Assembly (NCBI RefSeq): GCF_014805525.1
Contig: NZ_JACFSZ010000021.1
Location: 1-53,698 of the forward strand
DNA: 53,698 nucleotides
Direction of reading: 5' to 3'
DNA from: Rhabdothermincola sediminis
GTDB taxonomy: Bacteria; Actinomycetota; Acidimicrobiia; Acidimicrobiales; Acidimicrobilacustridaceae
Shown: positions 27,117 to 35,171 of the stretch, piece by piece
Layout: every line of letters starts with the position of its first letter
Numbering within the stretch: position 1 is the stretch's first letter
Made by a program: the position numbers and the translations under genes
Notes under the pieces: model-generated
What the model was told of the DNA's origin: nothing
What the model saw: the letters and a program-made list of their open reading frames with translations, nothing else
Databases searched by the model: none

Positions 27117-27257
27117 CCCATCGTTCGGCTCTCACTCATCTCGGGAGGTCGATCGCGTTACCTGGTGTCCGTACGATCCGGATCAGAGCGAGGCACGGAT
27201 GGCCCCGTGAAGGCGATCCTGTGCGCATCCGTTCCGAACCCACCAAGGAGAAGCTGC

Positions 27258-27509
27258 GTGCGATCGAACAGACGACCCGGGTCGGCGATCTCGATCAAGG
27301 ACAAGGAGGGCAGCTTCATCGGCCCGACGCCCGCGACGATCGCCGACGGCACCTACCCCCTTTCCCGCTCGCTGTATGTCTACGTGAACAAGAGTAAGGC
27401 GGATACCAACGCTGCGGTCGCGGACTACATCGACTTCCACCTCTCCGACGACGGCCTGAAGGCGGTCGAGGAGGCGGGCCACATCTCGTTGCCGGTGGAG
27501 CAGATCTGA
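27258..27509 (+). pseudogene. pstS: pstS remnant, interior deleted in frame
   Basis: A GTG at 27258 has AAGGAG seven bases upstream. The first about ten residues (RSNRRPGSA) look like the start of a signal peptide. The frame then jumps to the C-terminal end of a phosphate-binding protein: SFIGPTPATIADGTYPLSRSLYVYV and DYIDFHLSDDGLKAVEEAG, ending at 27509. Total 83 residues instead of about 350, so the hydrophobic leader, lipobox and phosphate site are gone. The frame is kept across the join. It cannot bind phosphate as it stands. The cause is either true deletion or an assembly gap. Confidence 0.82.
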
Positions 27510-27511
27510 CG

Positions 27512-27727
27512 GTGAGGGCGAAGAAGCCCAGTACCACGCTGGGGATCCAGGCGAGGATCTCGAGCGAGGGCTTCAGCAACCGCCGCACCCTGGGGCGAGC
27601 GTACGTGGCAGGGGAGGGCCTCGCCTTCCAGAGCCTGTTCTTCATCGGCCCCCTGCTGTTCTTCACCACCCTGCTGCTTAACCTGGTAGCCGACCGGTTC
27701 GTCCGGAAGGTCCGTCATGCATACTGA
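27512..27727 (+). pseudogene. pstC: pstC remnant, interior deleted in frame
   Basis: Begins with GTG two bases after the pstS stop, the normal operon spacing. About 35 polar residues (ARISSEGFSNRRTLGRAYV) resemble a permease N-terminus. They join directly to the final helix and tail of PstC (SLFFIGPLLFFTTLLLNLVA, then DRFVRKVRHAY). Only 71 residues remain of about 310; the permease core and ABC-coupling loop are absent. Its stop overlaps the start of pstA. Confidence 0.78.
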
Positions 27728-28206
27728 GGTTCGTGCCATGGCGCTCGTGACCACCATCGGGCGGGGAGGCCAGGCAGCGGCCGCCTCGGTTCGCGCCGAG
27801 CTGACCGGACGGCGCACCGACGTGTCGGGCGTGGTGTTCAGGGCTGCCCTGCTGAGCGGGATCGCGCTCTCGGTGGGCGTCCTGGTGGTGCTGCTGACCA
27901 GCCAGGTGGTCGCGGGGTGGCCCGTGCTGTCCGGTCGGCTGAGTGACTTCCTCACGGCGACGACGAACTCCAACCCGGATCGTGCGGGGATCGCCCAAGC
28001 GTTGAAGGGCTCGTTCTGGATCGGCTTGATCGTGGTGGCGGTCGCGTTCCCCATCGGCATCGGCACGGCCGTGTACCTCGAGGAGTACGCCGTCCACAAC
28101 CGGATGACCTGGGTTCCGGGCAGACACCGCGGCGGCGATCGTGGTCATGCTGGTGATCGTGCTTCTCGCTAACGCGGGTGCCATCGTGTTGCGCAACCGG
28201 TACCGC
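27717..28206 (+). pseudogene. pstA: pstA remnant, interior deleted with frameshift
   Basis: The first about 130 residues are a believable PstA N-terminus: helix FRAALLSGIALSVGVLVVLL, then ALKGSFWIGLIVVAVAF and IGIGTAVYLEEYAVHNRMTW. Near 28113-28122 the frame breaks. One base on, the C-terminal end of PstA appears ([20 protein letters not shown], then NRY). The coupling loop and middle helices are missing. The fragment runs into pstB without a stop or start, sharing only ACCGC at 28202-28206, a possible microhomology join. Confidence 0.82.
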
Positions 28207-28441
28207 TCGCATCGAGGACCCCATGCAAGAGATGAAGCGCGAGTACACGATCGTGATCGTCACCCACAACATGCAGCAGGCCTCCCGCGTCAGTGACCGA
28301 ACGGCCTTCTTCACCACCGAGGTCAGCGCCGACGGTGACGCCCGGACCGGGTTACTGGTGGAATACGACCTCACCCAGACCATCTTCGCCAATCCCCAGG
28401 ATGAGCGGATCGAGAACTACGTCACCGGCCGGTTCGGCTGA
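28202..28441 (+). pseudogene. pstB: pstB 3' remnant
   Basis: The sequence [20 protein letters not shown] then [17 protein letters not shown] and the tail [10 protein letters not shown] are the C-terminal 80 residues of the phosphate ABC ATPase PstB, including the switch His (THN). Walker A, the signature and Walker B are gone, so it cannot hydrolyse ATP. There is no proper start. The TGA at 28439-28441 is followed 17 bp later by phoU, the standard gene order. Confidence 0.87.
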
Positions 28442-28458
28442 GTGCTGAGGAGGTTGGC

Positions 28459-29205
28459 ATGCAGGAACAGCGCAAGACGTTCCACCAGGAGCTCGATGCC
28501 ATCCGTGACGACATCGTCAAGCTGGCGGCGCTCGTCACCGAGTTCATCCCCCGGGGCACGGAGGTGCTGCTCAACAACGATCTGCAGGGTGCCCAGCAAC
28601 TGATCGAGGACGACGACATCCTCGACGAGCTGGCGGTGGACATCGAGGACCGCTGTTACCACATCCTGGCTCTCAAGCAGCCCATGGCGAGCGATCTGCG
28701 CTCGATCGTGACGGCCATCCGTCTGGCCTCGGAGCTGGAGCGCTCCGGCGACCTGATGGTCAACGTCGCCAAAGGGGCTCGCCGGATCTATGGCGCGCAG
28801 TTCGACCCCAAGCTCCGTGGGCTCATCGAACGGATGAGCGAAGAAGCCCAAAGGCTGTTCCGGTTGGCCATCGACGCCTACGTCGAGCACAACGCTGGGC
28901 TGGCAGCGGCGCTCGACGATATGGACGACCAGCTCGATGCCCTCCACAAGGACTACATCCAGGCCATCTTCGAATCCCATCACACCGGCTCGATCGATCT
29001 CGAAGCGGCGGTGCAGCTCGCGCTGATTGGCCGGTACTACGAGCGCATCGGCGACCATGCCGTCAACATCGGCACCCGGGTGCAGTACATGGTGACGGGC
29101 TGGCTACCCGAGCATGGTGGTGCGGCACGGGCCAAAGCTCGTGCCGCTGCCCGGCAGGCGCTGGGTTCGGACGAGGTCGCTGAGGCTGACGGCGACGGAC
29201 CATGA
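28459..29205 (+). CDS. phoU: phosphate transport regulator PhoU
   Basis: A 248-residue all-helical protein made of two PhoU repeats. The metal-binding type motifs are present: first repeat ASELERSGDLMVNVAKGARR, second repeat GRYYERIGDHAVNIGTRVQY. PhoU normally couples the Pst transporter to the sensor kinase and represses the Pho response when phosphate is ample. ATG at 28459 has GAGGAGG eight bases upstream. It is complete although the pst genes before it are broken. The stop overlaps the kinase start (ATGA). Confidence 0.96.
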   Translation: MQEQRKTFHQELDAIRDDIVKLAALVTEFIPRGTEVLLNNDLQGAQQLIEDDDILDELAVDIEDRCYHILALKQPMASDLRSIVTAIRLASELERSGDLMVNVAKGARRIYGAQFDPKLRGLIERMSEEAQRLFRLAIDAYVEHNAGLAAALDDMDDQLDALHKDYIQAIFESHHTGSIDLEAAVQLALIGRYYERIGDHAVNIGTRVQYMVTGWLPEHGGAARAKARAAARQALGSDEVAEADGDGP

Positions 29206-30482
29206 CCGCCTTCGTGTTCGGTTGTCTCGCGGGGCTGCTCACGGGGGCGACGCTGACTTGGCTCCTCGTCGCCAAGGGGCGGGAGCGGCGGATGAGCGTT
29301 GCGTTGGAAGCAGCCATCGATCGCCTGGCAGGTGGCCCACCGTCAGCGCCGGCGGAGCGCGGCCTGCCTGGCGCCATGGGCAGGCTGAACCGAGCAGTTG
29401 AGGAGGCACTGGCGGTGCTCGACGAGGCTGCTGACTTGCAGAGCACGCTGGAACGAGCGCTCGACGCCATCCCCCAAGGGGTGGTGATCGCGGACGAGAC
29501 GGGCGGGCTGGTCTTCCAGAACGAGGTGGCGTCCGCGTTCGCAGGGGCGCGCCACGCGGACGCCCTCGTGCAGGCCGCGGTCGACGAGCTGGTCGCCGAG
29601 GCGATGGCCGGTCGGGGCGGCAATCGGGTCCTGGACCTGTTCGGGCCACCTCGGCGGACGCTGGCTATCGAGGCCGTCCCGCTCCCGTCCATGCGCGGGA
29701 TCGGCGCATTGGCGGTGATCGAGGACATCTCCGAACGGCGACGTCTCGAGGCCGTGCGGCGCGACTTCGTCGCCAACATTAGCCACGAGCTCAAGACCCC
29801 CGTCGGTGCCTTGGGCTTGCTGGCCGAGACGCTGCTCTCGGAGGAGGATCCAGCCGTCCGCCAGCGCCTCGCGGAGCGGATCCAGACCGAAGCGTTACGG
29901 GTCGGGCGCACGATCGAGGACTTGCTCGAGCTCAGCCGGATCGAGAGCAGTGAGTTGCCGCACCGCCATCCGGTGCCTGTCCACCTGGTGCTGGCCGAAG
30001 CGGTCGAGCGCATCCGCCCCGCGGCCGAGCAGGCCGGCATCGGCATCCATGTCGAGGAGCCGTCCCATCGGCTCGCCGTCCTCGGGGATCGCCGCCAGCT
30101 CGTGTCTGCGCTCTACAACCTGCTCGACAACGCGGTGAAGTACTCCGATCGGGGCTCGACGGTGGAGGTGTGGGCCGGCACGGACGGCATCGACGTGGAG
30201 ATCGCCGTCCGTGACCACGGCATTGGGATCCCCGCGGGCGACCTCGAGCGGGTGTTCGAGCGCTTCTACCGGGTCGACCACGCGCGCAGCCGCCAGACTG
30301 GGGGTACCGGCCTCGGGTTGGCGATCGTCCGCCACGTGGTCAACAACCACGCGGGATCGGTGCACGTCGAGTCGCGGTTGGGGGAGGGCTCCACGTTCAC
30401 GCTCCGCTTGCCGACCGCGAGCGGGCCCGTGGCCCTCGATCCCCCTCGTGATGGTGCAGACGACCGGGCGGAGGTCGGATGA
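29202..30482 (+). CDS. senX3: phosphate-sensing sensor histidine kinase (SenX3/PhoR-like)
   Basis: A 426-residue kinase with one N-terminal membrane helix (about 4-23), a PAS domain (about 90-180) and a complete catalytic core. The H-box is FVANISHELKTPVGAL with the phospho-His near 195. The N-box is LYNLLDNAVKYS, and the G boxes are DHGIGIP and GGTGLGLAIV. The large periplasmic loop of typical PhoR is missing, as in SenX3, which senses via PhoU/Pst. The start overlaps the phoU stop. With pst broken, the input signal is unclear. Confidence 0.92.
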   Translation: MTAFVFGCLAGLLTGATLTWLLVAKGRERRMSVALEAAIDRLAGGPPSAPAERGLPGAMGRLNRAVEEALAVLDEAADLQSTLERALDAIPQGVVIADETGGLVFQNEVASAFAGARHADALVQAAVDELVAEAMAGRGGNRVLDLFGPPRRTLAIEAVPLPSMRGIGALAVIEDISERRRLEAVRRDFVANISHELKTPVGALGLLAETLLSEEDPAVRQRLAERIQTEALRVGRTIEDLLELSRIESSELPHRHPVPVHLVLAEAVERIRPAAEQAGIGIHVEEPSHRLAVLGDRRQLVSALYNLLDNAVKYSDRGSTVEVWAGTDGIDVEIAVRDHGIGIPAGDLERVFERFYRVDHARSRQTGGTGLGLAIVRHVVNNHAGSVHVESRLGEGSTFTLRLPTASGPVALDPPRDGADDRAEVG

Positions 30483-30548
30483 CCGCCCGGGTGGGCTGCG
30501 CGGACGACCCGATGAGCGACCGTTGAGCAGAGAGGTGGACAGGTAGAG

Positions 30549-31268
30549 ATGGGTCGGGCAACGTCGGTCCTGCTGGTCGAGGACGAGGATTCCTTCGTCG
30601 AGGCCTTGACCATCGGGCTCAGTCGGGAAGGCTTCGAGGTCAGCGTCGCCCGCGACGGGGCCGAGGCGCTGGACATGTTCGACGACCTCAAGCCCGATCT
30701 GGTGCTGCTCGACGTGATGCTGCCCAAGGTGTCCGGCGTCGACGTCTGCCGCGAGCTGCGGTCGCGTTCGGACGTCCCGATCATCATGGTGACCGCGAAG
30801 GGCGCGGAGATCGACACGGTGGTCGGGCTGGAGGTGGGCGCCGACGACTACGTCAGCAAGCCCTACCGCCTGCGGGAGCTGGTGGCCCGTATGCGGGCCG
30901 TGCTGCGGAGGCGCAGCGGCGTCGACCTCCCTCGCCTGCTCCCGGGGGAGGAGGGCGAGGACGTCGTCTCGGTGGGTGACGTCACCGTCGATCACCTGCG
31001 TCACGAGGTGACGGTTCGGGGCCAGGAGGTACGCCTCCCACTCAAGGAGTTCGAGCTGCTCTCGCTCCTCCTCGAGAATGCCGGCCGGGTGCTCACCCGG
31101 GACGTGTTGATCGACCGGGTCTGGGGGACCGACTACGTCGGTGACACCAAGACCCTCGACGTGCACATCAAGCGCTTGCGATCGAAGATCGAGGAGGACC
31201 CGGCGCACCCCGTCAGGATCGTGACGATCCGTGGGCTCGGGTACAAGTACGAGGCCCCGCGGAGCTGA
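30549..31268 (+). CDS. regX3: OmpR/PhoB-family response regulator (RegX3-like)
   Basis: A 239-residue regulator. The receiver domain (1-120) has the acidic pocket EDEDSF, phospho-Asp in LVLLDVMLPK, the conserved Thr in IIMVTAKG and Lys in SKPYRLRE. The C-terminal winged helix (about 140-235) contains KEFELLSLLLENAGRVLTRD and VDVHIKRL-like recognition (LDVHIKRLRSKI). It is 66 bp after the kinase gene and almost certainly its partner. It should activate phosphate-starvation genes; I could not see a clear repeated Pho box ahead of the pst remnant. Confidence 0.95.
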   Translation: MGRATSVLLVEDEDSFVEALTIGLSREGFEVSVARDGAEALDMFDDLKPDLVLLDVMLPKVSGVDVCRELRSRSDVPIIMVTAKGAEIDTVVGLEVGADDYVSKPYRLRELVARMRAVLRRRSGVDLPRLLPGEEGEDVVSVGDVTVDHLRHEVTVRGQEVRLPLKEFELLSLLLENAGRVLTRDVLIDRVWGTDYVGDTKTLDVHIKRLRSKIEEDPAHPVRIVTIRGLGYKYEAPRS

Positions 31269-31281
31269 CGCCGCTCCTACG

Positions 31282-32883
31282 ATGGGTCGAGTGACGGCCC
31301 TGCCTGGCTCCGCGATCCCCGGTTCGCGGGACCCGCGCCGCCCGTTCGCGACCTCACCCTTCGCTCGGCTGGCCCGCACCCATGCCCTCGGGGTGGCGGG
31401 CGACGCGCTCTTCGCCATCGCCTTGGCCGGGTCGGTGTTCTTCGCCCTCGATTTCAGCGCCGCCCGGTACCGGGTCGCGCTCTACCTGCTGCTCACGATC
31501 GCTCCCTTCGCGGTGGCCGCCCCCCTCATCGGGCCCGCACTGGACCGGGTGCGGGGTGGCCGGCGCTGGGTGATCGTGGGCTCCATGGTGGCGCGGGCAG
31601 TCCTGTGCTTCCTGGTCATCCGCCACCTCGACAGCATCCTGTTCTACCCAGAGGCCTTCCTGATGCTGGTGCTGGGCAAGGCCTACACGATCTCCAAGAG
31701 CGCGGTGGTGCCCACCACCGTCCGGTCCGACCGCGAGCTGGTGGAGGCCAACTCGAAGTTGACAGTGCTCTCGGCCATCGCTGTGGTGGTCGCGGTGCTG
31801 CCGGGGGGGCTGCTGTTCAAGCTGGGAGGCCCCGGCTGGACGCTCGGTCTCGCGCTCATCGCGTTCGCCGCGGCGACGGCGATGGCCTTGCAGTTGCCGC
31901 CCGCCAAGGTCGCGCTGGAACCACCCGGCGAGATCGAGCGGATGGAGCTGCGAAGCGCGGCCATCTTCCTGGCGTCGGTCGCGATGGGGGCCGTGCGGGG
32001 CATCGTCGGCTTCCTGGTCTTCATGCTGGCCTTCGACTTCAAGAACCAGGGGGCGCCGGCATGGCATCTGGGCCTGGCTGCCGCGGCCGCCCAGCTCGGC
32101 TTCTTCCTCGGCGCGGTCGCCGCGCCCCGCTTGCGGAAGCTGGCCGACGAGGAGCAGATCCTCGCGGCCAGCCTCGTCGTCACCAGTATCGGTGGGCTGC
32201 TGTGCGCGTTCATCGGAGGGGTGCCGGCGGCGGCACTGCTCCCCATGATCGTCGGCGCCGCGTCGAGCGCGGCGAAGCAGGCGTTCGACGCGATCATCCA
32301 GCGGGACGCCCCGGACGCCAACCGCGGACGGTCCTTCGCCCGCTTCGAGACCCGCTTCCAGCTCTACTGGGTGATCGGCGCCCTGGTCCCGATCGTGATT
32401 CCCATCCCCGCGAGGTTGGGCTTCGTGCTGGTGGGCCTGGCAGCCGGTGGAGCCGTGGTCTGGTACGTGGTCGGGCTGTGGCGGGTGAGGCACGGGCACG
32501 TCTCGCCCCGCCGACGGGGGGTCCCCCCCAGCCGCGGCCGCGCGCCGTCGACCCCTGGCGAGGTCCCCGACGACCGGACCCGAGCGGGCGAACGGCGGGG
32601 CCGCCCGTGGAAGCGGACGCCTCCGGACCAGCCCCCGAGCTGGGAGCCGCCTCCCGGCTTCGTGTCCCGGCGTCTCGACGACCCTGACGTGGAGGAACCG
32701 GCCCGGCTCGGGGCTGGTGTCGCGGCGGAGGGCGCGCGGCCGAGCACGTCGGCTCCGGGCCTCCCCGGGACGGACCAGGGTCCCTCGATGGTGCAGCCAC
32801 CGCTGCCTCTCGACGAGGCCTTCGACTACCCCGAGCCTCCCTGGCGCGAGCCTGAGGAGCGACCCGCACCCTCGAAGGACTGA
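31282..32883 (+). CDS. MFS-like transporter with long proline-rich C-terminal tail
   Basis: A 533-residue protein. Residues about 30-400 form a 12-helix MFS fold with the loop motif PALDRVRGGRRW in place of the classical GxxxDRxGRR. The final 130 residues are polar and Pro/Arg-rich (SPRRRGVPPSRGRAP, PPDQPPSWEPPPGF), predicted cytoplasmic and disordered. Start ATG 31282 or GTG 31291; neither has a strong ribosome site. It lies 13 bp after the response regulator, so it may be in the same transcript. Substrate unknown; no drug-pump motif is obvious. Confidence 0.8.
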   Translation: MGRVTALPGSAIPGSRDPRRPFATSPFARLARTHALGVAGDALFAIALAGSVFFALDFSAARYRVALYLLLTIAPFAVAAPLIGPALDRVRGGRRWVIVGSMVARAVLCFLVIRHLDSILFYPEAFLMLVLGKAYTISKSAVVPTTVRSDRELVEANSKLTVLSAIAVVVAVLPGGLLFKLGGPGWTLGLALIAFAAATAMALQLPPAKVALEPPGEIERMELRSAAIFLASVAMGAVRGIVGFLVFMLAFDFKNQGAPAWHLGLAAAAAQLGFFLGAVAAPRLRKLADEEQILAASLVVTSIGGLLCAFIGGVPAAALLPMIVGAASSAAKQAFDAIIQRDAPDANRGRSFARFETRFQLYWVIGALVPIVIPIPARLGFVLVGLAAGGAVVWYVVGLWRVRHGHVSPRRRGVPPSRGRAPSTPGEVPDDRTRAGERRGRPWKRTPPDQPPSWEPPPGFVSRRLDDPDVEEPARLGAGVAAEGARPSTSAPGLPGTDQGPSMVQPPLPLDEAFDYPEPPWREPEERPAPSKD

Positions 32884-32902
32884 GAGGGGCGGGTCGCGGA
32901 GG

Positions 32903-34111
32903 TCAGTTCGCGTCGGGGAGCTCGATGCGCGCCAACCAGAGGCCCGGCGCGTCGATCTCGGCGGGAGTGGGCAGCGTGCGCTCCGACTCCCACAGCCGGG
33001 CCAGGCCCGAGGGGCCGGCCCGCTCCAGCACGCCCTCCACGAACCGCTCGCCGCGCTCGTACTGCGCCTGCGTGAGCTCGAGGCCGAAGAGCCGCTCCAC
33101 GAACCGATCGGACGGGCGGGCTTCCACCCGGTGCCGTCGCAGCGCCTCGGTGAGCCGGTGGTAGTCGGCGATGAGCTTCGCTCCCACCTCGTCCATCACA
33201 TGGTCGACGTAGCCCACGATCGCGGCCAGCAACGCCTCGAGCTGGGGCAGCATCGCTCGTTGTGCCGGGGACTGGATGGCCCCCAGGAGGACCTCAGGAT
33301 CGCTGAAGAGCGCCTGCAGCTCACCGAGCTGGGAGGGGTCGCTGAGCTCCAGGCCGCCGAGGCGTTCCTCGATCCCACCCTCACTGCCCTCGAAGCCCGA
33401 GAGGTACTGGTGGAGCAGCTCCTCCAGGCGTGAGCGTACGTGCCGGACACCGAGCACCGCATGGTGGGCGACCTCCGACAGACAGACCCAGAGCCGCAGG
33501 TCGTCACGCTGCAAGCTCCAGGCGTCACCGAACGCGTCGAGGTTGGCAGGCACCACCATCAACTCGTCGCTCGCCGGGCGGGGGATGGGCAGCTCGTACT
33601 GGCCGAACGCCCGTCGAGCCAGGTGGCCGACCATGCTGCCCGCGGTCATGCCGAGCATCATCGGACCGATCATCTGCATGAGCGGTGCCATCCACGCCAT
33701 GGGATCGCCGGTCTCGATCGGGTCCGTGGCCGGCTCGTGGTGCTCGTGGTCCAGCGAGCCGGCGAGCTCCTCGAACAGCGGCCGGTAGGCCTCCAGGGTG
33801 CGGAGCGCCCACTGGGCTCGGGTGACCGGCACGATCGCCAGACCCGTGCCGGTCACCGAGGTCGGCAGCCCGGTGGCATCGGCCACGTGCAGCTCCGCGA
33901 CCCGGGCCAGCTGCTCGATGCTGATCCGATCGATCGGATCGACGTTCGGCTCCGGCTCGCCGCCGGTGGCGATCGACACCGCGAGCTGGCGAGCCGCCTC
34001 CCAGGCGACGGGGCCCTGCTGCTGGAACAGCCGCGCGAGATCACCGAAGATCGGCAAGCCCCGGAACGGGTCGCCGCTGCCGAACGGGCTGTCGTCGCGT
34101 GATCCGCTCAC
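32903..34111 (-). CDS. DUF2342 / zincin-like putative hydrolase (TIGR03624 type)
   Basis: A 402-residue protein of the actinobacterial DUF2342 family. It opens with SGDPFRGLPIFGDLARLF, has the Met/Gly-rich segment QMIGPMMLGMTAGSMVGHLA, and the region LWVCLSEVAHHAVLGVRHVR. That last region corresponds to the HExxH zincin helix, but the first His is Ser here. One subgroup is known, as I recall, to lack the first His, so this may be normal and the protein non-catalytic. GTG at 34111 begins SGSRDDSPFG. It is divergent from the SDR gene with a 37-bp gap. In mycobacteria the family lies near PDZ-Lon and UPF0182 genes, which are 11-15 kb away here. Confidence 0.85.
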   Translation of the reverse strand: MSGSRDDSPFGSGDPFRGLPIFGDLARLFQQQGPVAWEAARQLAVSIATGGEPEPNVDPIDRISIEQLARVAELHVADATGLPTSVTGTGLAIVPVTRAQWALRTLEAYRPLFEELAGSLDHEHHEPATDPIETGDPMAWMAPLMQMIGPMMLGMTAGSMVGHLARRAFGQYELPIPRPASDELMVVPANLDAFGDAWSLQRDDLRLWVCLSEVAHHAVLGVRHVRSRLEELLHQYLSGFEGSEGGIEERLGGLELSDPSQLGELQALFSDPEVLLGAIQSPAQRAMLPQLEALLAAIVGYVDHVMDEVGAKLIADYHRLTEALRRHRVEARPSDRFVERLFGLELTQAQYERGERFVEGVLERAGPSGLARLWESERTLPTPAEIDAPGLWLARIELPDAN

Positions 34112-34148
34112 AAGGGCATCGTAGGCGGGTGCAGGGCATGATTGACGC

Positions 34149-35168
34149 GTGACCGCCCCGGTTTCCGTGCTCGATCCGCCCACCATGCCTACCGTCATCC
34201 TCGGTGGGGGCAGCGTGATCGGACAGCGCCTGCTGAGCCGCCTGTCCGCGGGCAGCGTCGATCTGCGGACGATGCGTGACGGCGCCGTGGATGAGGCGGC
34301 CTTCGCCGGTGCGGGGACGCTCATCGTGCTCGGAGCGGGTCGGGGCCCGGATCTGGACGGACGGGGTGGAGCTGAGTTCGATCTCGCCACCGTCCGCGCT
34401 GCGCTGGGGGCGGCGACGAAGGCAGGGGTCCGGCAGGTGGTCGTGCTGTCGTCGGCGATGATGTACGGGGCGTGGCCCGACAACCCGGTGCCCCTGACCG
34501 AGGACGCGCCTCTGCGGCCCGACCCGCGCCTTCCTGCGGTGACGTCGATGGCGGAGCTCGAGCGCCTGGCTGCGTCCTGGCGCGACGACAACCCGGGCGT
34601 GTCGGTCGCGATCCTGCGTCCAGTGGTCATGGTCTCGGCCGAGACGGCCACCTGGTTCCGTCGGTCGCTGTGGCGGAGTGGTGGCCTGCAGGTCGGTGAC
34701 GCCGATCCCCCTCGCCAGTTCGTGCACGTCGAGGACGTGGTGACGGCACTCGAGGTGGCCTGGCGCGGGCGCCTCGACGGCCCGTTCAACGTCGCCCCGG
34801 ACGGGTGGCTCACCGCGGAGGTGTGGCACGACCTCGGTGGCTCCACGCCGCGGCTGCGGTTGCCTGCCGGCGCGGTGCGTTGGTTGCGGCGCGTGGGGCT
34901 CCGCGCCGGGCTCGGCGATGCACCGCCCGAGTTGCTCTCCTACGCGGTCCACCCGTGGGTCGTCGCGAACGACCGGTTGCGTGCTGCTGGCTGGAAGCCG
35001 GCGTTCACCAACGAGGAGGCCTACATCGCCGCGGACCGGGCAGGGCCTCTGCGCTCGATGAGCCCCCGCACTCGCCAGGAGCTGTCGCTGGCCGGTGCCG
35101 GCTTGGTGCTCGCCGGGACGGTCCTCGGTCTGGGGTGGCTCCTGCGCCAGCGGCACCGACGTCGGTGA
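34149..35168 (+). CDS. SDR-type NAD-dependent epimerase/dehydratase-like protein, membrane-anchored, atypical
   Basis: A 339-residue extended-SDR-like protein. The nucleotide motif is ILGGGSVIGQRLL and the strand before the active site reads VVVLSSAMMYGAW. The usual YxxxK is not found: the matching stretch is VTSMAELERLA, with neither Tyr nor Lys. ILRPVVM and the substrate part (RQFVHVEDVVTALE) are retained. A C-terminal helix (LSLAGAGLVLAGTVLGLGWL) followed by RQRHRRR predicts a membrane anchor. It may bind NAD without being a classical dehydrogenase. GTG at 34149. Confidence 0.8.
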   Translation: MTAPVSVLDPPTMPTVILGGGSVIGQRLLSRLSAGSVDLRTMRDGAVDEAAFAGAGTLIVLGAGRGPDLDGRGGAEFDLATVRAALGAATKAGVRQVVVLSSAMMYGAWPDNPVPLTEDAPLRPDPRLPAVTSMAELERLAASWRDDNPGVSVAILRPVVMVSAETATWFRRSLWRSGGLQVGDADPPRQFVHVEDVVTALEVAWRGRLDGPFNVAPDGWLTAEVWHDLGGSTPRLRLPAGAVRWLRRVGLRAGLGDAPPELLSYAVHPWVVANDRLRAAGWKPAFTNEEAYIAADRAGPLRSMSPRTRQELSLAGAGLVLAGTVLGLGWLLRQRHRRR

Positions 35169-35171
35169 GGA

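Noticed and set aside
27117-27257. A Pho box ahead of the pst remnant.
   Set aside because: I found only weak GTTnnCC-like pieces without the 11-bp direct-repeat spacing expected, so I do not report one.
32903-34111. Loss of the first His in the HExxH-like motif of the DUF2342 protein as evidence of inactivation.
   Set aside because: As I recall, one DUF2342 subgroup commonly lacks this His, so it is probably a family trait and not a lesion in this gene.
32903-34846. A much longer minus-strand reading frame extending the DUF2342 protein upstream over the SDR gene.
   Set aside because: The extra part is Arg/Ser/Pro-rich antisense of the SDR gene with no family match; the GTG at 34111 fits the family N-terminus.
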